Origin: Candidatus Tayloriibacteriota bacterium
Lineage (GTDB): Bacteria > Patescibacteriota > Minisyncoccia > Phycocordibacterales > PALSA-1337
Direction of reading: 5' to 3'
DNA length: 5,779 nt
NCBI GenBank assembly: GCA_026395105.1
Contig: JAPLZH010000030.1
Span: forward strand, 1-5,779
A program made the translations under genes and the position numbers. The notes under the pieces are model-generated. The model saw only the letters and a program-made list of their open reading frames with translations, was not told the DNA's origin and did no database searches. Below are positions 1 through 5,448 of the stretch, one piece after another. Numbering within the stretch: position 1 is the first letter of the stretch; every line of letters starts with the position of its first letter.

Positions 1-108
1 GATAATTTGTACAAGGCATATCAGAAGAAAATGGGATCAAAATCTATCGACACAAAGAAGAAATTAACAACAACAATGGTGTCATTTAAAAGAAGCCCCG
101 TTAGATGA
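1..108 (+). CDS. Possible C-terminal fragment of an upstream gene
   Basis: The first forward frame is open from the window edge to a TGA at 106-108, giving about 35 residues rich in lysine, threonine and serine (DNLYKAYQKKMGSKS at its start). No family is recognised. The other two forward frames close within about 66 bases. An open stretch this short could arise by chance in AT-rich DNA, and TGA would be unusual here because the recognisable genes in the window all end in TAA or TAG. It is listed only as a candidate tail of a gene lying mostly outside the window. The sequence to the left would settle it. Confidence 0.22.
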   Translation, partial: DNLYKAYQKKMGSKSIDTKKKLTTTMVSFKRSPVR

Positions 109-114
109 TTTGGG

Positions 115-137
115 TGTCATGGTCATATGAGTTGACA
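115..137. promoter_or_regulatory. Operator-like dyad upstream of the membrane protein gene
   Basis: TGTCA (115-119) and TGACA (133-137) form inverted half-sites around the 8-bp palindrome TCATATGA (123-130), with spacers of 3 and 2 bases. Another TGTCA lies at 80-84, and GTTGAC is repeated directly at 131-136 and 143-148. The cluster sits just upstream of the likely promoter of the next gene, where a regulator could bind. The symmetry is imperfect and no known regulator site is matched, so regulation is only an inference. Confidence 0.25.
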
Positions 138-156
138 TGGGGGTTGACTTTTCCCT

Positions 157-184
157 TTGAAAAAACCAGATTTTGTTAGATAAT
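157..184 (+). promoter_or_regulatory. Putative sigma70-type promoter for the membrane protein and methyltransferase genes
   Basis: TTGAAA (157-162) and GATAAT (179-184), 16 bases apart, resemble the -35 and -10 elements of a housekeeping promoter. Transcription would start near 191 and leave a leader of about 25 bases before the ATG at 216. A better -35 match, TTGACT at 144-149, has no suitable -10 at normal spacing. The match is moderate. It is the only plausible promoter close to this gene pair. Confidence 0.4.
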
Positions 185-215
185 GTACGTATTATAAACT
201 TATTTGCCATTAGAA

Positions 216-1361
216 ATGAACAATGATCCATTACTCGTAAATTTTAGCGAATCTGTAGAGGAAAATAAAAATAAGAGAGAAGAAAAAGCGGAAATCGAAA
301 AAGAAGAGATTCTTTCAAAGAAAGGCTCTCCTATAGATCCATTTCAAATTCCTCCAATCCCAGAGCCCGCTCCTTTCGGCACTGCTAAAAGAGGTATGGG
401 ATTTTGGCCTGCTTTTATAATCATTGTCGCCGTGCTTCTTATAGCCGGTGGCGGAGTATATTATTTTTTAAGTAAGGGCGAGGAGGTGAATATTGCCATA
501 AGTAATGAACCTGCAAATATTAATACAAATGTTGCAGTGCAGAAAAATATCCAGACGAATCAGCCTTCCGTATTACCAGTGGACGTTCCAGAAACTAAGG
601 TGATGAGTTTCGAAGAACTTCAGGAAATTCAGACTAAGCATCTTATGCTTTCACTAGGCTCTAGTACGTCTGCCGTTTATGTCATCTCCGGTCCATTTGC
701 CATTTCTAGAGCGGATTTGCCTTTGAAAATAAATATTATTACTAGTATGCCGCTCGAGGAGACTGGAACTGCTAACGGAACTTCTACTCGAAATTCTAGT
801 ACCCCCGGAAATCCTGTAAGCACTATGAACACTGTGGATGTTAAGATAGACAGTATTATAGATAAGAGCGGAAAGAATATTTTTGATAATGAATCAATGT
901 TTGAAGGTGACCCATTTTTCACCAGAGTAAGTCTTAATCAAAATGATAAGCCAGTTAATCATTTAACAGGGACTAGAGCATTAAATATTCTAAAGGATTC
1001 TTTGGCAAAAGATATAGTGGAAATAAAAGGAAGCATCGTCGTCTCTATTCCAAATAAAGTCAAATCGGTTAAGTACTCAGATGCTGAATTAAATAAACTT
1101 CCAGTAACAACAGATAAATATCTCTCAGTATTTAGCTTTGCAGATAAAAATGTAGTATTAAAAGTAAATGGGGATTTGAAGAATATGGTTTCTATAAAGG
1201 TATTTGATGTGGCGGGAAAAGAGATGAAAGCTACGGCCGTGAAAAATATGATACAGGGTTTTGACTATACTTATGGAAACTCCATAAATTCTCTAGAATT
1301 AGTTTATACGGGAAGCACGACAGATAAGACTTATGCTTTTGATCTGAATTTCGCGAAATAA
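216..1361 (+). CDS. Unknown membrane-anchored protein with a large extracytoplasmic domain
   Basis: The product of 381 residues belongs to no family I recognise. It has a charged, Glu/Lys-rich cytoplasmic N-terminus (about 1-38), a proline-rich segment with PPIPEPAP (about 41-54), one strong transmembrane helix (about 64-85, FWPAFIIIVAVLLIAGG) and an outside portion of about 295 residues. Low-complexity Asn/Thr/Ser stretches (about 97-120 and 183-206) separate what look like folded parts. The end (about 265-381) is rich in alternating hydrophobic residues, suggesting a beta-sandwich, with IKVFDVAGKEM near 327-337. There is no signal-peptidase site or lipobox, so it probably stays tethered with its C-terminus outside. 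I chose ATG at 216 over an in-frame TTG at 204 because it is the stronger codon. Neither start has a Shine-Dalgarno sequence. The methyltransferase gene starts 4 bp after its stop, so the two are almost certainly cotranscribed. A structural or surface role is possible but unproven. Confidence 0.85.
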   Translation: MNNDPLLVNFSESVEENKNKREEKAEIEKEEILSKKGSPIDPFQIPPIPEPAPFGTAKRGMGFWPAFIIIVAVLLIAGGGVYYFLSKGEEVNIAISNEPANINTNVAVQKNIQTNQPSVLPVDVPETKVMSFEELQEIQTKHLMLSLGSSTSAVYVISGPFAISRADLPLKINIITSMPLEETGTANGTSTRNSSTPGNPVSTMNTVDVKIDSIIDKSGKNIFDNESMFEGDPFFTRVSLNQNDKPVNHLTGTRALNILKDSLAKDIVEIKGSIVVSIPNKVKSVKYSDAELNKLPVTTDKYLSVFSFADKNVVLKVNGDLKNMVSIKVFDVAGKEMKATAVKNMIQGFDYTYGNSINSLELVYTGSTTDKTYAFDLNFAK

Positions 1362-1365
1362 TAAA

Positions 1366-2262
1366 ATGAATAAAAAACAAACGACATGGGGGAATGTGGC
1401 AGAGTGGTATGACGAAATGCTTGAAAATAATGAAGGCACTTATCAGAAGGAAGTGATTTTACCAAATATGCTTCGTCTTCTCTCACCAATGAAGGGCCTG
1501 ATTATAGCTGACGTGGCCTGTGGACAAGGATATTTTTCTCGCGAATTTGCAAAAGCGGGGGCAAAGGTAATAGCCTCAGATATTTCGCCGGAGCTCGTGA
1601 AAATAGCAAAAGGCAAAGAGAGCGTAAAAGTGGGCGGAAAAGAAAAAGAAAAAGAAAAAGCGGAAAAATCACAGCTCGTGGAGTACCACGTCTCGCCCGC
1701 AGATGATCTGACCTTTATAAAAAGTCAGAGTGTAGATAAGGTGACGATTATCCTCGCTATACAAAACATTGAAAATGCACAGAAAGTTTGGGGCGAGGCG
1801 TACAGAGTTTTAAAGCCTGGTGGCGAGCTTCATTTAGTTTTAAATCATCCAGCTTTTAGAATTCCGAAAGCATCTTTTTGGGGCTTTGATGAGAAAGAAA
1901 AAGAAAAAATGAAAACGGCTGGAAAATTATCGGCGCCCGGAAAGTCACCAGATGCCGGTCCAGCCGGAGTTCAATACCGCCGAATAGATGCCTATATGAA
2001 TGAAAGAAAAGAAAAAATAGACATGGCGCCAGGATCAAAAAAGGGGGGTGACGAAAAAGAGAATGAGGCGAAGTTCACGTATTCATTTCATAGACCTCTT
2101 CAGTGGTATGTAAAAACCCTCGGAAATGCAGGCTTTTTAATCTCCCGCCTGGAAGAGTGGCTTTCGCATAAAGTGAGCCAGCCGGGGCCCCGTGCGGGGA
2201 CTGAGAATAAAATACGAAAAGAAATCCCTTTATTTTTGTATATGCAGGCCGTGAAAAAGTAG
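1366..2262 (+). CDS. Class I SAM-dependent methyltransferase with low-complexity inserts
   Basis: This 298-residue protein has a Rossmann-fold methyltransferase core. The SAM-binding motif I is DVACGQGYF (49-57). The acidic residue after strand 2 lies in SDIS (71-74), and NIENAQKVWGEAYRVLKPGGELHLVLNHPAFR covers about 134-165 with the usual LKPGG turn. The later blocks YRRIDAYM (204-211), YSFHRPLQWY (239-248) and LEEWLSHKVSQPGPRA (262-277) are typical of a family annotated only as class I methyltransferase, so its substrate is unknown. The family is usually nearer 230-250 residues. The extra length comes from three Lys/Glu/Gly-rich inserts at about 83-104, 176-202 and 221-237. The enzyme has no membrane segment and should be cytoplasmic. 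It starts 4 bp after the membrane-protein gene without its own ribosome-binding site, which points to one transcript. It could modify a small molecule, a lipid or a protein. Confidence 0.88.
   Translation: MNKKQTTWGNVAEWYDEMLENNEGTYQKEVILPNMLRLLSPMKGLIIADVACGQGYFSREFAKAGAKVIASDISPELVKIAKGKESVKVGGKEKEKEKAEKSQLVEYHVSPADDLTFIKSQSVDKVTIILAIQNIENAQKVWGEAYRVLKPGGELHLVLNHPAFRIPKASFWGFDEKEKEKMKTAGKLSAPGKSPDAGPAGVQYRRIDAYMNERKEKIDMAPGSKKGGDEKENEAKFTYSFHRPLQWYVKTLGNAGFLISRLEEWLSHKVSQPGPRAGTENKIRKEIPLFLYMQAVKK
1634..1667 (+). repeat. Hexanucleotide GAAAAA tract inside the methyltransferase gene
   Basis: Three perfect tandem GAAAAA units (1642-1659) follow a shorter GAAAA. The tract is flanked on both sides by the same 8-mer GCGGAAAA (1634-1641 and 1660-1667). 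It encodes alternating Lys-Glu in a surface loop of the methyltransferase. Because the unit is 6 bases, gain or loss of copies would lengthen or shorten the loop without breaking the frame. A related GAAAAA-rich stretch lies at about 1891-1909 in a second loop of the same gene. Confidence 0.7.
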
Positions 2263-2288
2263 TAAAATAAATTAAAACGAAATAAAAA

Positions 2289-3155
2289 ATGGATATTTTG
2301 CCACAACTCATACTAAATAGCATCATTGCTGGAGCTGTCTATATGATGGTGGCGCTCGGCTTTAATCTTATCTTTAGCACTGGTAAATTTTTCGACCTCG
2401 GTTACGGAGCCATCACGGCGGTCGGTGGGTATACAGTTTTCTATCTTTCGAAAACGCTCGGCATAGATATTTATCTTAGTGTAATCGCTGGAATTTTAAT
2501 GGCAGGTTTTATAGGCTGGCTTTGCGAAAAAACTGTCTATAGAAAACTTCGCCTTAAAAAAGCCTCGACAATGGTCTTCCTCGTAGCCTCGCTCGGCCTC
2601 ATGACTGCTATTCAGGCTGTAGTGGCTATTCTTTTTACGAGTCAGTTCCAAACACTTTCGGATACTGTCGGCTCTGGAGTATTCGAAGTTTTCGGCGGAG
2701 TGATTACTGGCGTTCAGCTTTTAATGCTTGGTTCGGGACTTGCTGTCATGATCGCTTTGGTTTTAACTTTAAAATATACAAAGTTTGGCAAAGCAGTGAA
2801 GGCAGTTTCCGATGATGAAGAAGTTTCGAAAATCGTCGGAATAGATACGAATAAAATAGTGGCAAGAGTCTTTTTTATAGGCTCAGCCATAGCAGGACTC
2901 TCCGGAATTTTAGTCGGCTTTGATACAGGAATAGAGCCGACAATGGGTTTCTCTTTGCTTCTTAAGGGTGTGATAGCGTCCATTATCGGCGGAATCGGAA
3001 ATATTTACGGCGGAGTGCTAGGCGCATTTCTTCTAGGCTTTATAGAAAACTTTGGAATTTGGAAAATCTCCGGCGAATGGAAAGACGCCATAGCCTTCGG
3101 AGTTCTCATAATATTTTTGCTCTTTAGGCCGAGGGGGATTTTAGGCAAAAAATAG
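2289..3155 (+). CDS. livH: Branched-chain amino acid type ABC transporter permease (LivH family)
   Basis: This 288-residue polytopic inner-membrane protein matches the LivH family, one of two permease subunits in high-affinity branched-chain amino acid importers. It has about eight hydrophobic helices. The N-terminal part has the family pattern NSIIAGAVYMMVALGFNLIFSTGKF followed by DLGYGA (36-41). The cytoplasmic coupling loop that contacts the ATPases is GKAVKAVSDDEEVSKIVGID (167-186). The C-terminal block has GVIASIIGGIGNIYGGVLGA (227-246) and ends with LLFRPRGILGKK. Length is normal (family about 290-310) and no truncation is seen. The gene starts 26 bp after the methyltransferase stop, so readthrough from that operon is likely. 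No Shine-Dalgarno sequence precedes the ATG. Partners LivM, LivG and LivF are absent from the window; the binding protein lies about 1 kb downstream beyond dinD. The substrate may be Leu/Ile/Val, but relatives transport other amino acids, amides or urea. Confidence 0.93.
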   Translation: MDILPQLILNSIIAGAVYMMVALGFNLIFSTGKFFDLGYGAITAVGGYTVFYLSKTLGIDIYLSVIAGILMAGFIGWLCEKTVYRKLRLKKASTMVFLVASLGLMTAIQAVVAILFTSQFQTLSDTVGSGVFEVFGGVITGVQLLMLGSGLAVMIALVLTLKYTKFGKAVKAVSDDEEVSKIVGIDTNKIVARVFFIGSAIAGLSGILVGFDTGIEPTMGFSLLLKGVIASIIGGIGNIYGGVLGAFLLGFIENFGIWKISGEWKDAIAFGVLIIFLLFRPRGILGKK

Positions 3156-3163
3156 GAGACCAA

Positions 3164-3181
3164 TTTCCTGATATCGGGAAA
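3164..3181. repeat. 18-bp near-perfect palindrome after livH
   Basis: TTTCCTGATATCGGGAAA is symmetrical at all but one base pair, the exception being a T/G pair that would be a wobble in RNA. It begins 8 bp after the livH stop. As RNA it could form a 7-bp stem with an ATAT loop. No T-run follows on either strand, so it does not look like a classical terminator. An operator or transcript-end protecting hairpin is equally possible. Confidence 0.4.
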
Positions 3182-3209
3182 ATGGTAATAGAAAAAAGGC
3201 AAATAAATT

Positions 3210-3240
3210 AAGACACAGATTTCTAAGTCTGTTCTAAAAT
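3210..3240 (+). promoter_or_regulatory. Dyad and possible promoter upstream of dinD
   Basis: ACAGA (3215-3219) and TCTGT (3228-3232) form an 18-bp dyad with further partial symmetry inside. It is followed by TAAAAT (3235-3240), the same hexamer used as the -10 of the livK promoter. An AAGACA at 3210-3215 lies 19 bases upstream of it, so the dyad would occupy a long promoter spacer, a layout known for MerR-type regulators. The half-site order is opposite to the CTGT-N8-ACAG of gammaproteobacterial LexA boxes, and no GAAC-N4-GTTC box is present. A second weak candidate is TTGCAA (3254-3259) with AT-rich sequence near 3276-3286. Confidence 0.3.
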
Positions 3241-3320
3241 CTTTATGAATTTTTTGCAAACTGTGGATAGAAATTTATTTTATAAATGGGAAGATTAGTA
3301 TTATTAATTAAAAGCAAAAA

Positions 3321-4118
3321 ATGAGTAAAAATCTTCCGGCGATAAATAAAACTTTTGAATCTATTAAGCGAGTAGACGAGAATGGTATAGAGTTCTGGTC
3401 AGCGAGGGAATTAATGTCAGTACTTTCTTATACAGAGTGGAGAAATTTTAATTTGGTTATAGATAAAGCAAAGAAAGCTTGTGGAGTAAGTTTACAAAAC
3501 ATAAACGATCATTTTGTTGATATCAACAAAATGATCAAGCTTGCGAAAGACGCTGTTCGAGAGGTTGAGGATTATAAGCTAAGCAGATATGCCTGCTATC
3601 TCATCGCACAGAACGGGGATTCATCAAAAGTGGAAATTGCTACAGCTCAGACATATTTCGCCGTTCAGACGAGAAAGCAAGAGATTTTCCAGTCATTAGA
3701 TGAAGTGCAAAAGAGGATATTTATTAGAAATGAAGTGGCCTTCCATAATAAAAAACTATTTAGTACAGCAAAGAAAGCTGGTATAAATAATTTTGGAAAA
3801 TTTAATGATGCTGGGTATAGAGGGCTTTATGATATGTCGCTCGCGAACATAGAGAAGAAAAAGAAAATTAAAAAAGGGGAATTACTAGACCGTGCTGGCT
3901 CTCCAGAATTAGCGGCAAATTTATTCAGAATCACTCAAACAGATGAGAAGATTAAGACAGATAAAGTCCGAGGACAGGAAAAATCTGAAAAAACCCATCA
4001 TTCAGTCGGCCGAAAAGTGAGAAAGGCCATTAAAGATATCGGTGGAGAAATGCCAGAAAATTTGCCTATAGAAAAGAATATAAAAAATCTTAAAAAGGAG
4101 GCAAAAAGACTAAAATAG
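3321..4118 (+). CDS. dinD: DNA-damage-inducible protein D homologue (Bro-N domain)
   Basis: This 265-residue protein is clearly related along its full length to E. coli DinD (about 270 residues). E. coli DinD is an SOS-induced protein reported to bind RecA filaments and inhibit RecA activities. The N-terminal Bro-N-like region has FWSARELMSVLSYTEWRNF (25-43), DHFVDI (63-68), LSRYACYLIAQNGD (87-100) and AQTYFAVQTR (109-118). The C-terminal part has RNE (136-138), GYRGLY (165-170), GSPELAANLFRITQT (193-207) and VGRKVRKAI followed by GGEMPENLP (229-249), all characteristic blocks. No membrane segment is present, so it acts in the cytoplasm. The ATG follows an A-rich leader without a Shine-Dalgarno sequence. 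It lies between livH and livK with its own 165-bp upstream gap and no recognisable LexA box, so SOS control cannot be claimed. Its interior carries a perfect 30-bp palindrome. Such genes often move horizontally, which could explain its place inside a transport locus. Confidence 0.92.
   Translation: MSKNLPAINKTFESIKRVDENGIEFWSARELMSVLSYTEWRNFNLVIDKAKKACGVSLQNINDHFVDINKMIKLAKDAVREVEDYKLSRYACYLIAQNGDSSKVEIATAQTYFAVQTRKQEIFQSLDEVQKRIFIRNEVAFHNKKLFSTAKKAGINNFGKFNDAGYRGLYDMSLANIEKKKKIKKGELLDRAGSPELAANLFRITQTDEKIKTDKVRGQEKSEKTHHSVGRKVRKAIKDIGGEMPENLPIEKNIKNLKKEAKRLK
3507..3536. repeat. Perfect 30-bp palindrome inside dinD
   Basis: The arm GATCATTTTGTTGAT (3507-3521) is followed immediately by its exact reverse complement (3522-3536), with no mismatch and no spacer. 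In mRNA it could fold as a 13-bp stem with an ATAT loop. It encodes the conserved DHFVDI region of DinD (residues about 63-72), so the symmetry coexists with a constrained protein motif. It could be a protein-binding site, an mRNA hairpin, or coincidence favoured by the codons. The symmetry itself is certain; a function is not. Confidence 0.85.
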
Positions 4119-4124
4119 TACTTT

Positions 4125-4153
4125 TTGACTTCTACTCTTAAAAATAGTAAAAT
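4125..4153 (+). promoter_or_regulatory. Strong sigma70-type promoter for livK
   Basis: TTGACT (4125-4130) and TAAAAT (4148-4153) are separated by an ideal 17 bases, each one mismatch from consensus. Transcription should begin near 4160, giving a leader of about 22 bases (AT-rich, no Shine-Dalgarno) before the livK ATG at 4182. The promoter starts 6 bp after the dinD stop, so livK can be expressed independently of livH and dinD. This fits the higher amount of binding protein usually needed relative to permease. Confidence 0.75.
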
Positions 4154-4181
4154 GGGGTATATAAGACCTTAATTTATTATT

Positions 4182-5324
4182 ATGAATACAGAAGAAAATA
4201 AAGGGGGAATGGGAAAATGGATAGCGGGAGTATTGATTATAGTCGTTGTTATCTTAATAATAACCTTTTCGAAATCAGGTAGTAATACTATTAAGATCGG
4301 TGCACTGTATCCACTGACTGGTGGCCTTGTTACTTACGGCGAGCCAGCACAGAAATCGGCTAAAATGGCAGTAGATGAGATTAATAATGCAGGAGGAATA
4401 AATGGTCAAAAATTAGAGATTAATTATCAAGATCATAAATGTGATCCTAAAACAGCCGTTGCTGCATTTCAGCAGTTAAATTCGGCAGATGGTATAAAAG
4501 TATTTACTTCAGCAGCTTGTACCGGAACGGCGGCGGGAATCGCTCCGACACTAAAGAATAATAATGCAGTATTTGTTTCCGATGTTCTCTCTGGAGCAAA
4601 AATTACCGGCATATCTCCATTCATATTTAGGAACTGGGCCTCTGATTTAAATGAATCGCGCCTCTTTGCTCTAAAAATAAAAGAAGCTGGATATAAAAAA
4701 GTGGCTGTAATATATGAAGAGACTGATTATGCAAAGGGTATAAAGATTAATCTCGAGAACTTTCTAAAAGATTCTGGTGTGAATGTAGTGGCTGAATCAT
4801 TTGCCACAGGAGTAACTGATGTTCGCACACAGCTTACGAAGCTTAAGGTGGAAAAGGCAGATGTTTTATTAATCAGCCCTCAGACAGTGACGAGCGCTGA
4901 AGTCGTTTTAAAACAGATGGAGGATATTAATTTTAGAACAAAATTACTCTTAAATGATAACGTTATAATCTCAAAAGATTTAATATTAAAGCATAAAGAT
5001 ATATTAGAGGGTGCGCTAGGGGCGAATTTCGTCGCTGGTAGTAGTACTAAGACTGCTGAAGTTTTAAAGAAGTATAAAGATACATATGGACAGGATTGTC
5101 CTCAGACTACTGTCTGTGTTTATACTTATGACACTATTCATCTTCTCGCTGATGCTATAAAGGTAAATGGTTATGATGTAGAAAAGATAAAAAATTATTT
5201 GAATTCAAATTCTTATGAAGGTATAGCCGGCACTATAAGCTTTGATGAAAAGAATGATAGGAAGAATGCGGATTACACTTTGTTTTTGGTAGAAAATGGT
5301 GTCGCTAAGGCGGTAGAGAAGTAG
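4182..5324 (+). CDS. livK: Branched-chain amino acid type ABC transporter substrate-binding protein, membrane-anchored
   Basis: This 380-residue protein belongs to the LivK/Peripla_BP_6 family, the type I periplasmic binding proteins that capture the ligand and hand it to LivH/LivM. After a short polar start, one hydrophobic helix (about 12-29, KWIAGVLIIVVVILIITF) has no lipobox cysteine, so it probably anchors the protein with the binding domain outside. The mature part opens with IKIGALYPLTGGLVTYG (37-53) and continues with AVDEINNAGGINGQKLEI (63-80). C87 (HKCDP) and C113 (AACTG) occupy the places of the conserved disulfide in LivK. C306 and C312 could form a second one. KKVAVIYEETDYAKG (172-186) begins the second lobe, and VYTYDTIHLLADAI (313-326) and EGIAGTISFDEKNDR (346-360) are further family blocks. 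Length is normal for the family. It has its own promoter and no Shine-Dalgarno sequence. The ligand cannot be read from the sequence; Leu/Ile/Val is the default guess. Confidence 0.93.
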   Translation: MNTEENKGGMGKWIAGVLIIVVVILIITFSKSGSNTIKIGALYPLTGGLVTYGEPAQKSAKMAVDEINNAGGINGQKLEINYQDHKCDPKTAVAAFQQLNSADGIKVFTSAACTGTAAGIAPTLKNNNAVFVSDVLSGAKITGISPFIFRNWASDLNESRLFALKIKEAGYKKVAVIYEETDYAKGIKINLENFLKDSGVNVVAESFATGVTDVRTQLTKLKVEKADVLLISPQTVTSAEVVLKQMEDINFRTKLLLNDNVIISKDLILKHKDILEGALGANFVAGSSTKTAEVLKKYKDTYGQDCPQTTVCVYTYDTIHLLADAIKVNGYDVEKIKNYLNSNSYEGIAGTISFDEKNDRKNADYTLFLVENGVAKAVEK

Positions 5325-5327
5325 CTA

Positions 5328-5357
5328 TTGGCAGATATGCACATAATGTATTATACT
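5328..5357 (+). promoter_or_regulatory. Putative sigma70-type promoter after livK
   Basis: TTGGCA (5328-5333) and TATACT (5352-5357), 18 bases apart, each differ from consensus at one position. Transcription would start near 5364 and run through an 85-base leader to the small ORF at 5449. The -10 element lies within the nested dyad at 5344-5387, so a protein bound there, or the hairpin itself, could affect initiation. Confidence 0.5.
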
Positions 5358-5394
5358 AATAATAGTCAATATTAGTTTTGTACATTAATTTTTT
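5344..5394 (+). terminator. Nested AT-rich dyad with T-run after livK (terminator or operator)
   Basis: Outer arms TAATGTA (5344-5350) and TACATTA (5381-5387) enclose inner arms ACTAATA (5355-5361) and TATTAGT (5370-5376). All are perfect complements and symmetrically placed, with 4-base internal loops and an 8-base end loop. A run of six T (5389-5394) follows. The position, 19 bp after the livK stop, fits an intrinsic terminator. The stem has only two G-C pairs, so it would be weak in RNA. Because it overlaps a good promoter -10, an operator role is a real alternative. Confidence 0.45.
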
Positions 5395-5448
5395 GGCTCG
5401 ATGGTAAAAAACAACCGCTCAAAAGAGCAAAAATGAAAGGTCAAATCG

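Noticed and set aside
677..922. Minus-strand open frame of 81 codons inside the membrane protein gene
   Set aside because: It is antisense to a longer, convincing gene, has no recognisable motif and no promoter or ribosome-binding site.
2170..2200. GC-rich GGGGCCCC and CCCC-GTGC-GGGG symmetry near the methyltransferase 3' end
   Set aside because: It encodes the conserved SQPGPRAG block of the family, is followed by more coding sequence and has no T-run, so it is explained by proline/glycine/arginine codons.
3153..3160. TAGGAGAC at the livH stop as a ribosome-binding site
   Set aside because: No start codon with an open frame follows within normal spacing.
2714..3259. Minus-strand open frames opposite livH and its downstream gap
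   Set aside because: They are antisense shadows of a well-conserved permease gene, with no protein-family features of their own.
4095..4101. AAGGAGG, a perfect Shine-Dalgarno-like string near the end of dinD
   Set aside because: It encodes Lys-Glu-Ala in dinD, and no start codon follows at a usable distance. livK begins more than 80 bases later.
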